From JAVBLF01 sp031553675 (GTDB taxonomy: Bacteria > Bacillota > Clostridia > Christensenellales > CALWSW01), in the NCBI GenBank assembly GCA_031553675.1, contig JAVBLF010000020.1, positions 1 to 8,149 of the forward strand: a stretch of 8,149 nt of DNA, read 5' to 3'. Of the stretch, positions 1 to 5,604 are shown piece by piece. A program made the position numbers and the translations under genes. The notes beneath the pieces are model-generated. The model searched no databases. It saw nothing but the letters and a program-made list of their open reading frames with translations, and was not told the DNA's origin. Every line of letters begins with the position of its first letter. The stretch's first letter is position 1.

Positions 1-4
1 AATT

Positions 5-349
5 TGGTGGAGCCGGGGAGAATTGAACTCCCGTCCGAAAACCCTTCTAGAGGACCTTCTTCGAGCGTAGCCGTTAGTTTAGGGTTCCCCCGGCGCAGCC
101 CCTAGCGGCAGGGTCTGCGTTTCGGTAGCTTCATGATACAAGTTCCGCCGCAAAGCTTAGGCGGGCTCGTACCCCGCGGTATGAGCCGATCTCCAGGTCG
201 CGGGCCCCCTGGAGGGGCGGCTGCCGTTAGGCAGCGTAAGCGAGTTGCTTATTGTTAGCTTTTATTTTTAGGTCCCGTTTTTAGCGCAGTCCGGGTCTGC
301 GGCTCGCTTATCCTCTGTCTTTGATCCCCGTCGAAACCAGTACGGCCCC
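5..349 (-). ncRNA. ssrA: Transfer-messenger RNA (tmRNA, one-piece)
   Basis: tmRNA rescues ribosomes stalled on broken mRNA: it enters the A site as an alanyl-tRNA mimic bound to SmpB, then serves as a short message encoding a degradation tag. The 5' end GGGGCCG (349-343) pairs with CGGCUCC near the 3' end over 7 bp with one G-U, followed by an encoded CCA (7-5). The conserved GGTTTCGACGGGG lies just inside the 5' end. At the 3' end are a T stem-loop (GGGAG, TTCAATT, CTCCC) and a TCTAGAAGG...TTCGGACGGG block. A P2 helix can form between AGAGGA and TCCTCT. A pseudoknot PK1 (274-301: CGCAG/CTGCG stem, CCCG/CGGG) precedes the tag, and further pseudoknot-like pairings (CTCCAGG/CCTGGAG and GGCTC/GAGCC) follow it. 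Length is 345 nt, normal for one-piece tmRNA. The DNA downstream of the CCA end, a frequent integration site for phages and islands, lies outside the window. Confidence 0.97.
227..259 (-). other. tmRNA tag-peptide reading frame
   Basis: The resume codon is read as GCU at 259-257, after an A-rich stretch and PK1. The frame gives A-N-N-K-Q-L-A-Y-A-A and stops at UAA (229-227). With the alanine carried by tmRNA itself, the full tag is (A)ANNKQLAYAA, 11 residues, the same length as the E. coli tag. The stop sits in the loop of a GCTGCC/GGCAGC hairpin, the usual place for the tmRNA P5 helix. The C-terminus is LAYAA rather than the common YALAA. The frame was assigned by the conserved Ala-rich end, the stop position and the spacing from PK1, not by experiment. 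Confidence 0.88.
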
Positions 350-354
350 GCGGT

Positions 355-378
355 GTGCGAAGTGGAAACGCTTCGCAC
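355..378 (-). repeat. Perfect 8-bp inverted repeat at the pre-tmRNA start
   Basis: GTGCGAAG and CTTCGCAC (378-371 and 362-355 on the minus strand) are perfect complements around an 8-nt loop. The dyad ends 5 nt before the mature tmRNA 5' end and overlaps the predicted transcription start. It could be a leader hairpin that helps RNase P processing, or a DNA dyad for a regulator. The sequence does not decide between these. Confidence 0.6.
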
Positions 379-382
379 GATC

Positions 383-411
383 ATTATAGCATGTTTGGCG
401 CGTCTTGTGCA
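383..411 (-). promoter_or_regulatory. ssrA promoter, extended -10 type
   Basis: A perfect TATAAT -10 (388-383) is preceded by TG plus one base, giving an extended -10 element. A weaker -35, TGCACA (411-406), lies 17 bp upstream and matches TTGACA at 4 of 6 positions. The expected transcription start is near 376, about 27 nt before the mature tmRNA 5' end, so a short leader would need processing, normally by RNase P. Confidence 0.8.
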
Positions 412-457
412 GAGCGGAAGCGCGTAAAAGCCTGGAAAATGCGCTGTTTCGTTCCGT

Positions 458-1534
458 CTAAGGGTTGGGTTCTTCTTCATCGAAGAGAACGCCAATGTAT
501 TTCTCCGAAACAAATCCGACTTTGCCGCCGACGTTGACTTTGTACCACTTGCCGATCATGGGCGTGACGATGGCGACGGCGCTGCCCTTGCGCAAGACGC
601 CCATTTTGGCGCTAGTGGCGCTGGCCTCGGCGTAGACGTAGCGCGACGAGACAACGGTTCCAATCGCGCACTTGCCCTGGTAGAGGGTGGTGCGAGCGAC
701 TGTCTTGCCATCTTTGGCCTTGGCGATGGCGCTTTCGAGCACGTAGCCATACGCCGGGCCATACTGGCCGTTGTCGAGCACGACGCGGACGAAGCGCTTG
801 CCGCCGCTGACGACGACGTTGCCGCTCATGATCAGCGCGTCGCCCTTGCCGATGGTGAATTTCTTATGGGCGCTGGTCTTGGCGCTGGCGTAGACGTAGG
901 CGTTTTTCGAGACTGTGATCGAATAAATGTTCCGCCCTTCGAGCTTGTAAGGAACGTCGGGCTTGGGCGCTTGCGGTGTGTCGGCAAAGCGGTATTCGCC
1001 GATGGCCTTCACCGCCTCTTCGAGCGTACAGATTGGCCGCGCGGTCCATTCGTGGTCGAGCACCTGGCCTTTCTCATCGACTTTCATGGCGCATCGGATC
1101 GTGTAGCTGCCTTTTTCGTAACCAGTCGAGCCAGGGCGCGTAGCGTCGCGTTTGGCGAGGCCGACGATGTAGCGTGCGCCTTGCTTGAGGCCGCACATTT
1201 CGACCATCTCGATGGGCGAGACAAGGCCCTCGTCACTGTCCGTTCGGAGGGTTGTTTCGATGTCAAGCTTCACGCTGGCAAGGTATTGTCCAGACGAATC
1301 CTCGATCGACATGGCTTGGCCTTGCTCGTCGTAGAAATTGTACGGCGCGATCGATTCGACGCGCGCGATGGCGACGATGGCATGGCTTTGAAAAAGTTTC
1401 CCGACATCCGCGGCGGTTTTGGGGAGCTCATCCGGGTTGATCTGAGATGCCAGCGCAGAAGGCAGTGCGATCGTGCACAACATGGCGAGCGCGAGAATGG
1501 CACCAGCGAAGCGGCGCAAACGAGTGCGTTTCAT
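458..1534 (-). CDS. Secreted protein of unknown function with two C-terminal SH3-like domains
   Basis: The start is ATG at 1534, because GAAAGGA (1546-1540) lies 5 nt upstream and a signal peptide follows at once; an in-frame ATG at 1585 would put 17 polar residues before it. The product is 358 residues. Residues 1-29 form a Sec signal peptide: a KRTRLRR basic start, a hydrophobic core and a likely cut after ALA. C20 lacks a proper lipobox, so this is probably not a lipoprotein. Residues 40-185 are an unrecognised, apparently beta-rich domain with cysteines at 114, 148 and 169. Two bacterial SH3-like repeats follow, about 204-270 and 290-348. The second has the typical VYAEAS...KMGVLRKGS...WYKV...VGFVSEKYI pattern. 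Such domains usually bind cell wall or peptide ligands, so an extracytoplasmic wall-associated role is inferred. The tail is acidic (DEEEPNP). It sits between smpB and ssrA but is probably transcribed on its own. Confidence 0.88.
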   Translation of the reverse strand: MKRTRLRRFAGAILALAMLCTIALPSALASQINPDELPKTAADVGKLFQSHAIVAIARVESIAPYNFYDEQGQAMSIEDSSGQYLASVKLDIETTLRTDSDEGLVSPIEMVEMCGLKQGARYIVGLAKRDATRPGSTGYEKGSYTIRCAMKVDEKGQVLDHEWTARPICTLEEAVKAIGEYRFADTPQAPKPDVPYKLEGRNIYSITVSKNAYVYASAKTSAHKKFTIGKGDALIMSGNVVVSGGKRFVRVVLDNGQYGPAYGYVLESAIAKAKDGKTVARTTLYQGKCAIGTVVSSRYVYAEASATSAKMGVLRKGSAVAIVTPMIGKWYKVNVGGKVGFVSEKYIGVLFDEEEPNP

Positions 1535-1573
1535 AGCGATCCTTTCGATGAAGTGTGCGCATGTGACATCTTC

Positions 1574-1602
1574 AGCGTAGCGCATTGCGATTGCCTGGTC
1601 AA
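1574..1602 (-). promoter_or_regulatory. Candidate promoter of the SH3-domain protein gene
   Basis: TTGACC (1602-1597) matches the -35 consensus at 5 of 6 positions. After a 17-bp spacer comes TACGCT (1579-1574), a weak -10 with 3 of 6 matches. It lies 40 bp before the ATG and downstream of the smpB terminator, which is the expected place for an independent promoter. Confidence 0.45.
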
Positions 1603-1657
1603 TGGTTCAAGATACTGTTCTCCGATCGTTTACGGAATATTCACATAAAATAAGAGC

Positions 1658-1692
1658 CCAAAAAACGCGCCCTCAATCCCGAAGAGCGCGTT
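1658..1692 (-). terminator. Intrinsic terminator overlapping the smpB 3' end
   Basis: AACGCGC (1692-1686) pairs with GCGCGTT (1670-1664). The stem extends inward by four more pairs, two of them G-T wobbles, to a 7-nt loop. A run of six T (1665-1660) is partly inside and directly after the second arm. The first arm lies inside the last codons of smpB and the stop codon lies within the stem, so the terminator shares sequence with the coding region. Confidence 0.75.
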
Positions 1693-2131
1693 CGATGCGG
1701 CGTTTGTCATCGCGCTGGGCGATGCTATGGCGCTTGTCGTAGAGCTTTTTGCCCTTGGCGACGGCGAGCTCGACCTTGACGCGCCCCTCTTTGAAGTAAA
1801 GCGACAGCGGCACGAGCGACATGCCGTCCTGCATGGTCGCAGCCTGGAGCTTGCGGATCTCGGCTTTGTGGAGCAGCAGGCGGCGGACGCGGAAGGGATC
1901 GCGGTTGAAGATGTTGCCCTTCTCATAGGGGCTGATGTGCATGCCGTGAACGAAGACCTCGCCATTTTTGACGCGGGCATAACTGTCCTGAAGGTTACAG
2001 TGCCCGCCGCGCAGGCTCTTGACCTCGGTGCCGACCAGCTCGATCCCGCACTCATAGCATTCTTCGATGAAGTAGTCGTGACGGGCTTTTCGGTTCGAAG
2101 CGATCGACTTTTTCCCCTTGCCCTTGGGCAT
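1673..2131 (-). CDS. smpB: SsrA-binding protein SmpB
   Basis: SmpB binds the tRNA-like domain of tmRNA and brings it to stalled ribosomes, where its C-terminal tail probes the empty mRNA channel. The 152-residue product has the standard family start MPKGKGKK...NRKARHDY, the core GTEVKSLRGG, the HISPYEKGN and RRLLLHKAEI segments, and a basic tail KGKKLYDKR...RRIERALRD. All are typical in place and spacing, and the length is normal. The start at 2131 is fixed by the family N-terminus and by GGGAGGTGA (2144-2136) a few bases upstream. An in-frame ATG at 2191 would add 20 residues (MPAFFKKRVPES...) that the family does not have. Rnr lies upstream and ssrA downstream, so the three trans-translation partners are clustered. 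A probable extended -10 promoter at 2294-2322 lets it be transcribed separately from rnr. Confidence 0.97.
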   Translation of the reverse strand: MPKGKGKKSIASNRKARHDYFIEECYECGIELVGTEVKSLRGGHCNLQDSYARVKNGEVFVHGMHISPYEKGNIFNRDPFRVRRLLLHKAEIRKLQAATMQDGMSLVPLSLYFKEGRVKVELAVAKGKKLYDKRHSIAQRDDKRRIERALRD

Positions 2132-2135
2132 GTGC

Positions 2136-2144
2136 TCACCTCCC
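2136..2144 (-). promoter_or_regulatory. Ribosome binding site of smpB
   Basis: GGGAGGTGA is a near-perfect anti-16S match. GGAGG ends 7 nt before the ATG at 2131, which decides the start in favour of 2131 over the in-frame ATG at 2191. Confidence 0.85.
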
Positions 2145-2147
2145 ATT

Positions 2148-2174
2148 GGGTACGCGCTTTCGGGTACGCGCTTT
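2148..2174 (-). repeat. Tandem 13-bp direct repeat in the smpB leader
   Basis: AAAGCGCGTACCC occurs twice (2174-2162 and 2160-2148) with one base between the copies, a 14-bp period. The pair ends 3 bp upstream of the smpB ribosome binding site. It could be a slippage duplication or a paired binding site. It is not coding under the preferred smpB start. Confidence 0.75.
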
Positions 2175-2212
2175 TTGAAAAAAGCTGGCAAAAACTTTCA
2201 GACCCGCCCTAT

Positions 2213-2238
2213 TTCGCCCTTCACTCCGTTCGGGCGAA
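2213..2238 (-). repeat. 7-bp hairpin in the smpB leader
   Basis: TTCGCCC (2238-2232) and GGGCGAA (2219-2213) are perfect complements around a 12-nt loop. No T run follows directly, so this is not a standard terminator. It lies inside the predicted smpB 5' untranslated region. Confidence 0.5.
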
Positions 2239-2255
2239 TCGGAGCTTTGTGCAGA

Positions 2256-2270
2256 TTCGGCATCGCCGAA
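2256..2270 (-). repeat. 6-bp hairpin near the start of the smpB leader
   Basis: TTCGGC and GCCGAA surround a 3-nt loop just downstream of the predicted smpB transcription start near 2287. Together with the 2213-2238 hairpin it gives a structured leader. No known riboswitch or leader family is recognised. Confidence 0.4.
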
Positions 2271-2293
2271 GGGCCTGCGATCGTGCCGCTATC

Positions 2294-2322
2294 AGTCTAG
2301 CAAAAATCCGGCTTCGCGTAAA
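2294..2322 (-). promoter_or_regulatory. Candidate smpB promoter, extended -10 type
   Basis: TTTACG (2322-2317, 4 of 6 matches to the -35) and TAGACT (2299-2294, 4 of 6 to the -10) are 17 bp apart. TG plus one base directly before the -10 makes an extended element. It lies in the 252-bp gap between the rnr stop and the smpB start, where no rnr terminator is visible. SmpB could therefore be made both from this promoter and from rnr read-through. Confidence 0.6.
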
Positions 2323-2383
2323 GCGGCGCGCGTGTTCGAACTGCGCGGGCGGGGTCGGCGACGAAAGGCAAAATTGGCGCCGA

Positions 2384-5128
2384 TCATTTTGATTTGGGGC
2401 GACGGGGGCGGCGGCCGGTCGGATCGGCGTCGCGCTGGATCCTGAACTCGACGCGACGGGCCGTCGTGTCGACCGATACGACCTGTATCGTCACCGGGTC
2501 GCCGAGGCGGTAGATCTTGCGCGTGTGGCGGCCGACGACGCGGTAATTTTTGTCGTCGAAGTCGTAGTAGTCGTCGTCGAGGTCGGCAAGGCGCGCCATG
2601 CCTTCGCAGGTGTTCGGCAGCTCGACGAAGAGGCCGAAACCCGTCACGCCGGAGATCACACCCTTGAAGATCGCGCCGATGTGTTCCGCCATGTACTCGC
2701 ACTTTTTGAGGTCATCGACGTCGCGCTCGGCTTCCATGGCGGCGCGTTCCCGCTCGCTGCTGATCTGCGCGATCTCGGGCAGCTTGGCGCGGAGTGCTTC
2801 CTGGCGTTTGTCGGTGAGCTGGCCGCGCAGCATGTCCTTGACGATGCGGTGGACTTCGAGGTCCGGATAGCGGCGAATCGGCGAGGTAAAGTGGCAGTAG
2901 AATTCGGCGGCGAGCCCAAAGTGGCCGAGGCTCTCGGCGGCGTAACGTGCTTTCTTGAGGGAGCGCAGCACGACGCGCGAGATCACGGCTTCACCGGGGC
3001 GGCCTTTGGCGGTTTCGAGCACGCTCTGGAGGGCTTTGGGGCGCAGGCCGTGTTGCGCGCCGCGAAGGCCCATGCCGAAGCCCCCGAGGAAGGTATTGAG
3101 CTCGGAGATCCGTTCGTCGTCGGGGACTTCGTGGACGCGGTAGATCATGGGGCGTTCGAGGTAGCTCATCGTCTCGGCGACCGTTTCGTTGCAGATCAGC
3201 ATGAATTCTTCGATCATGCGATTGGAGACGCCGCGCTCGTAGAGTCCGACGTTGAGGGCGCGTCCCCTCTCGTCGACGTGGATCTTCGATTCGGGCAGGT
3301 CAAAGTCGATGCTGCCACGTTTCTGGCGGGCTTCGCGCAATGTGGCGGCCAGGCTTTCCATGTCCTCGAGCATGCCCACGAAGTCGGCGTACTGGGTGCG
3401 AAGACCGGCGTCCCCCTTGAGGAGGGCGGTGACGTCTTCGTAGACGAAGCGGGCGTGGGAGTTGATGACCGTCTCGGCGATGCGGTGCGACACGACGCGG
3501 CCGCGCGGGTCGATCTCCATGAAACACGTGAGGGTCAGGCGATCGACGCCGGGGTTGAGCGAGCAGATGCCGTTCGACAGCTCGACGGGAAGCATGGGGA
3601 TGACACGGTCGACCAGGTAGACGCTCGTCGCGCGGCGGAGCGCCTCTTTGTCGAGGGCGCTGTTTTCCTTGACGTATTGCGACACGTCGGCGATGTGGAC
3701 GCCGAGCAGGTAATTGCCGTTTTTGAGGCGTTCACAGCTCACGGCGTCGTCGAAATCCTTGGCGTCGGAGCCGTCGATCGTGACGGTGTTGAGCTTGCGG
3801 AGGTCCTCGCGGCGGGTGATGTCGTCTTCGTCGACGGTCTGCCCGATGGCTCGCGCGGCGCTCTGCACGTGGCGCGGGAATTCCTGCGGGATGTTGTGGG
3901 CGCTGATGATCGCGAGTACGTCGGTGCCCGCGTCGTCGGGGTAGCCGAGCACTTCGGTCACGCGGACGATCGGTTCGTTGTCGCGGTAGACGATCTCGCC
4001 GACGATCTTCTGGCCGTCCTTCGCGCCGGCCATGCGGCCTTTTTCGACCTCGAAGGAGACGCCCAAACGGGCGTTGTCAGGGGTCAGCGAGAAGGCCGAT
4101 TTCTGCTTTTTCAGCGTGCCGACGATGCGCGTGTTGGCGCGATCGGTGACGGCGACGACCTCGCCTTCGCGGGAGCTGCCCTTGCCCTCCATGGTGCGCA
4201 CGACGATCGTATCGCCGTGGAGGGCGCCGTTCATGTTGTTCTGCGAGACGAAAACGTCCTCGCCTTCCCCTTCCGTGATCAAAAAGCCGTAGCCCTTCGC
4301 CGTCGTCTGGAGGCGGCCGGTCAGGTAGCCGAGCTGCTCGGGCAGGGCGTACTTGCGCTTTTTCGTCAGGAAGAGCCGCCCGCTGTCGAGCAGGTTCAGC
4401 AGCACGCTTTCGGCCTCGATCTGCGGCGCGCCCGACAGATCGACGAGCGCCTGGCGGGACATCGGGCCATTCGCGCGCAGCGAACGTTCGACGATCTCTG
4501 CGATCGTCTCGTCGTCTTTTTGCGTGGCGCGTGTGGGCTTAGCGCTTCGGCGCGGCAGAGCTGGCTTGGCCGACGGGCGCTGGGCAGCCGCATCCTCGGT
4601 CTTGAGCGCGTTTGCCTCGGGAGCCGGTGTGGGGGTCGGTTTCGCGATGGCAGGCAGCGCGGCGGCAAAGTCGGCGACCGGTGGAATGCCGGGGGGCAGA
4701 TCGCTGTTGTCGACCTCAAAGACGCGGCGTTTTTTGGCGGACTTGTGGCGGGAGCGGCCCTTTTTGCCGTTGCTGTTCGCGTCGTAACCGTTCGATGGGC
4801 TCTGGCCGAGCGGTGCGGCGGCGGCAAGCTGCACCACGGCATCCGCTTGCAGGGCGTCCGATGCGCCTGAGCAGGTGCTTGTGTGCTTGGGGGATGCGGT
4901 TTTGCCCTGGGTGTCGGCGGGCTTGCTCTCGGCTGCTTTGGCGTCGTTTGTCGGCGCATCGGAAAGCGGCGCCCTGCGTCGGCGGCGCTTGATGTTCTTT
5001 TTTTCGGGCGGCGCGGCGGTTACGCTTTCCGTCCGCGGAACGCTATGTTTTGTCTCTTCATGTGTCATTTCGATTTTTTGTCTACTCTTCTTTCTGCTAT
5101 GTATGGGTTTTTCTACACTCTCTGTCAT
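2384..5128 (-). CDS. rnr: Ribonuclease R with long basic N-terminal extension
   Basis: RNase R is a processive 3'-5' exoribonuclease that degrades structured RNA and, with tmRNA and SmpB, non-stop mRNA. In order the 914-residue product has: a basic, Ala/Pro-rich, probably disordered extension (1-203); a winged-helix domain (about 205-263); two cold-shock OB folds (about 267-315 and 333-392); the RNB catalytic domain (about 440-765); and an S1 domain (about 815-897), ending in a short basic tail. The metal-binding aspartates of TIDGSDAKDFDDA are D452, D458, D460 and D461. TSPIRRYPDL (748-757) carries the conserved arginines near the scissile phosphate. Known homologues are about 780-815 residues, so this one is long because of its N-terminus. 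The start is uncertain: ATG at 5128 has only a weak ribosome binding site, and ATG at 5068 has none. The secG terminator lies just upstream, and I see no convincing rnr promoter. Confidence 0.95.
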   Translation of the reverse strand: MTESVEKPIHSRKKSRQKIEMTHEETKHSVPRTESVTAAPPEKKNIKRRRRRAPLSDAPTNDAKAAESKPADTQGKTASPKHTSTCSGASDALQADAVVQLAAAAPLGQSPSNGYDANSNGKKGRSRHKSAKKRRVFEVDNSDLPPGIPPVADFAAALPAIAKPTPTPAPEANALKTEDAAAQRPSAKPALPRRSAKPTRATQKDDETIAEIVERSLRANGPMSRQALVDLSGAPQIEAESVLLNLLDSGRLFLTKKRKYALPEQLGYLTGRLQTTAKGYGFLITEGEGEDVFVSQNNMNGALHGDTIVVRTMEGKGSSREGEVVAVTDRANTRIVGTLKKQKSAFSLTPDNARLGVSFEVEKGRMAGAKDGQKIVGEIVYRDNEPIVRVTEVLGYPDDAGTDVLAIISAHNIPQEFPRHVQSAARAIGQTVDEDDITRREDLRKLNTVTIDGSDAKDFDDAVSCERLKNGNYLLGVHIADVSQYVKENSALDKEALRRATSVYLVDRVIPMLPVELSNGICSLNPGVDRLTLTCFMEIDPRGRVVSHRIAETVINSHARFVYEDVTALLKGDAGLRTQYADFVGMLEDMESLAATLREARQKRGSIDFDLPESKIHVDERGRALNVGLYERGVSNRMIEEFMLICNETVAETMSYLERPMIYRVHEVPDDERISELNTFLGGFGMGLRGAQHGLRPKALQSVLETAKGRPGEAVISRVVLRSLKKARYAAESLGHFGLAAEFYCHFTSPIRRYPDLEVHRIVKDMLRGQLTDKRQEALRAKLPEIAQISSERERAAMEAERDVDDLKKCEYMAEHIGAIFKGVISGVTGFGLFVELPNTCEGMARLADLDDDYYDFDDKNYRVVGRHTRKIYRLGDPVTIQVVSVDTTARRVEFRIQRDADPTGRRPRRPKSK

Positions 5129-5173
5129 TCATTCTTGCCCGCAAAACGGTCTTCCAACCGGGATGGCACCAAG

Positions 5174-5206
5174 AAAAAACGGCACGCCCCTATAAGGTAC
5201 GTGCCG
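5174..5206 (-). terminator. Intrinsic terminator of secG
   Basis: CGGCACG (5206-5200) pairs perfectly with CGTGCCG (5186-5180). The stem can continue inward past one mismatch through CC/GG to a 5-nt TTATA loop. Six T (5179-5174) follow directly. It begins 16 bp after the secG stop and separates secG from rnr. Confidence 0.85.
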
Positions 5207-5221
5207 AATCCGTTCACAAAT

Positions 5222-5476
5222 TTACGCCGTGATCAAGCGTGAAATGATGACGGCTACAATCGAAAACACCCCCAGGACTGCGCCCAGGATCTTTGTCATG
5301 CGAATCAGTTTACCTTCACGGGTCTTGGACTTATTCCGGCCAAAAAAGCTATCGGTGTTGCCGCCGAACGCGGAACCGAGGCCGGAGCTCTTACTGTCCT
5401 GCATCAGCACGACCACCACCAACGCGATCGAGATGGCGACGCACACGATGTACAGGATCCACAACAATGCGGTCAC
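5222..5476 (-). CDS. secG: Preprotein translocase subunit SecG
   Basis: SecG is the small, non-essential subunit of the SecYEG channel in the inner membrane and assists SecA-driven protein export. The 84-residue product has two hydrophobic segments (about residues 3-24 and 60-82) joined by a polar loop. The loop carries LMQDSKSSGLGSAFGG, which matches the family pattern of Q-x-SK-x-xGL followed by a Gly-rich turn, then FFGRNKSKT. The length is near the usual 70-85. The start is uncertain. AGGAGGT (5490-5484) is 8 nt from GTG at 5476, an ideal spacing, but only 2 nt from ATG at 5482 and too late for ATG at 5494. GTG is preferred; ATG at 5482 would add only two residues. The gene has its own promoter and terminator, so it is likely a single-gene unit between the glycolytic genes and rnr. 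Confidence 0.93.
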   Translation of the reverse strand: MTALLWILYIVCVAISIALVVVVLMQDSKSSGLGSAFGGNTDSFFGRNKSKTREGKLIRMTKILGAVLGVFSIVAVIISRLITA

Positions 5477-5508
5477 TTCCATTACCTCCTGCATACAATT
5501 GCTTGGAC

Positions 5509-5537
5509 ATTCTACCACAGCTAGCCCGCGAATGCAA
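5509..5537 (-). promoter_or_regulatory. secG promoter, extended -10 type
   Basis: TAGAAT (5514-5509) is a 5-of-6 -10 element preceded by TGG, which gives an extended -10. TTGCAT (5537-5532) is a weak -35 at a 17-bp spacing. The predicted start near 5502 leaves a leader of about 25 nt before the secG start. Confidence 0.75.
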
Positions 5538-5604
5538 GCGTTTCCCGCCAAATCGACGCCAGAATGCGCAATTTAGGGCTTCTTTTGCGGCGCGAACGGC
5601 GATT

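Noticed and set aside
1475..1477. Cysteine in the signal peptide of the SH3 protein as a lipoprotein lipobox
   Set aside because: The residues before it are A-M-L, not the small residue required before the cysteine, and a good type I site (ALA then SQ) follows.
866..1648. 260-codon plus-strand open frame across the SH3 protein gene
   Set aside because: It is antisense to a gene with a signal peptide, a ribosome binding site and SH3 motifs. It has no recognisable domain.
2132..2191. 20-residue N-terminal extension of SmpB from the ATG at 2191
   Set aside because: The family begins with MPKGKGKK at 2131, which has the strong ribosome binding site. The extension lies over the tandem repeat in the leader.
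2355..2386. Inverted repeat TCGGCG/CGCCGA after rnr as a terminator
   Set aside because: The stem is 6 bp with a 17-nt loop and no following T run, so it does not meet the pattern.
2525..4870. 781-codon open frame on the plus strand
   Set aside because: It lies antisense within rnr, whose domains and catalytic residues are clear. Long antisense frames are common in GC-rich genes, and its Asp/Val/Gly/Ala-rich composition is typical of such shadows.
5129..5173. A separate rnr promoter between the secG terminator and the rnr start
   Set aside because: TTGGAA and AATGAA-like hexamers exist but match poorly and would overlap the start codon. I could not support a call.
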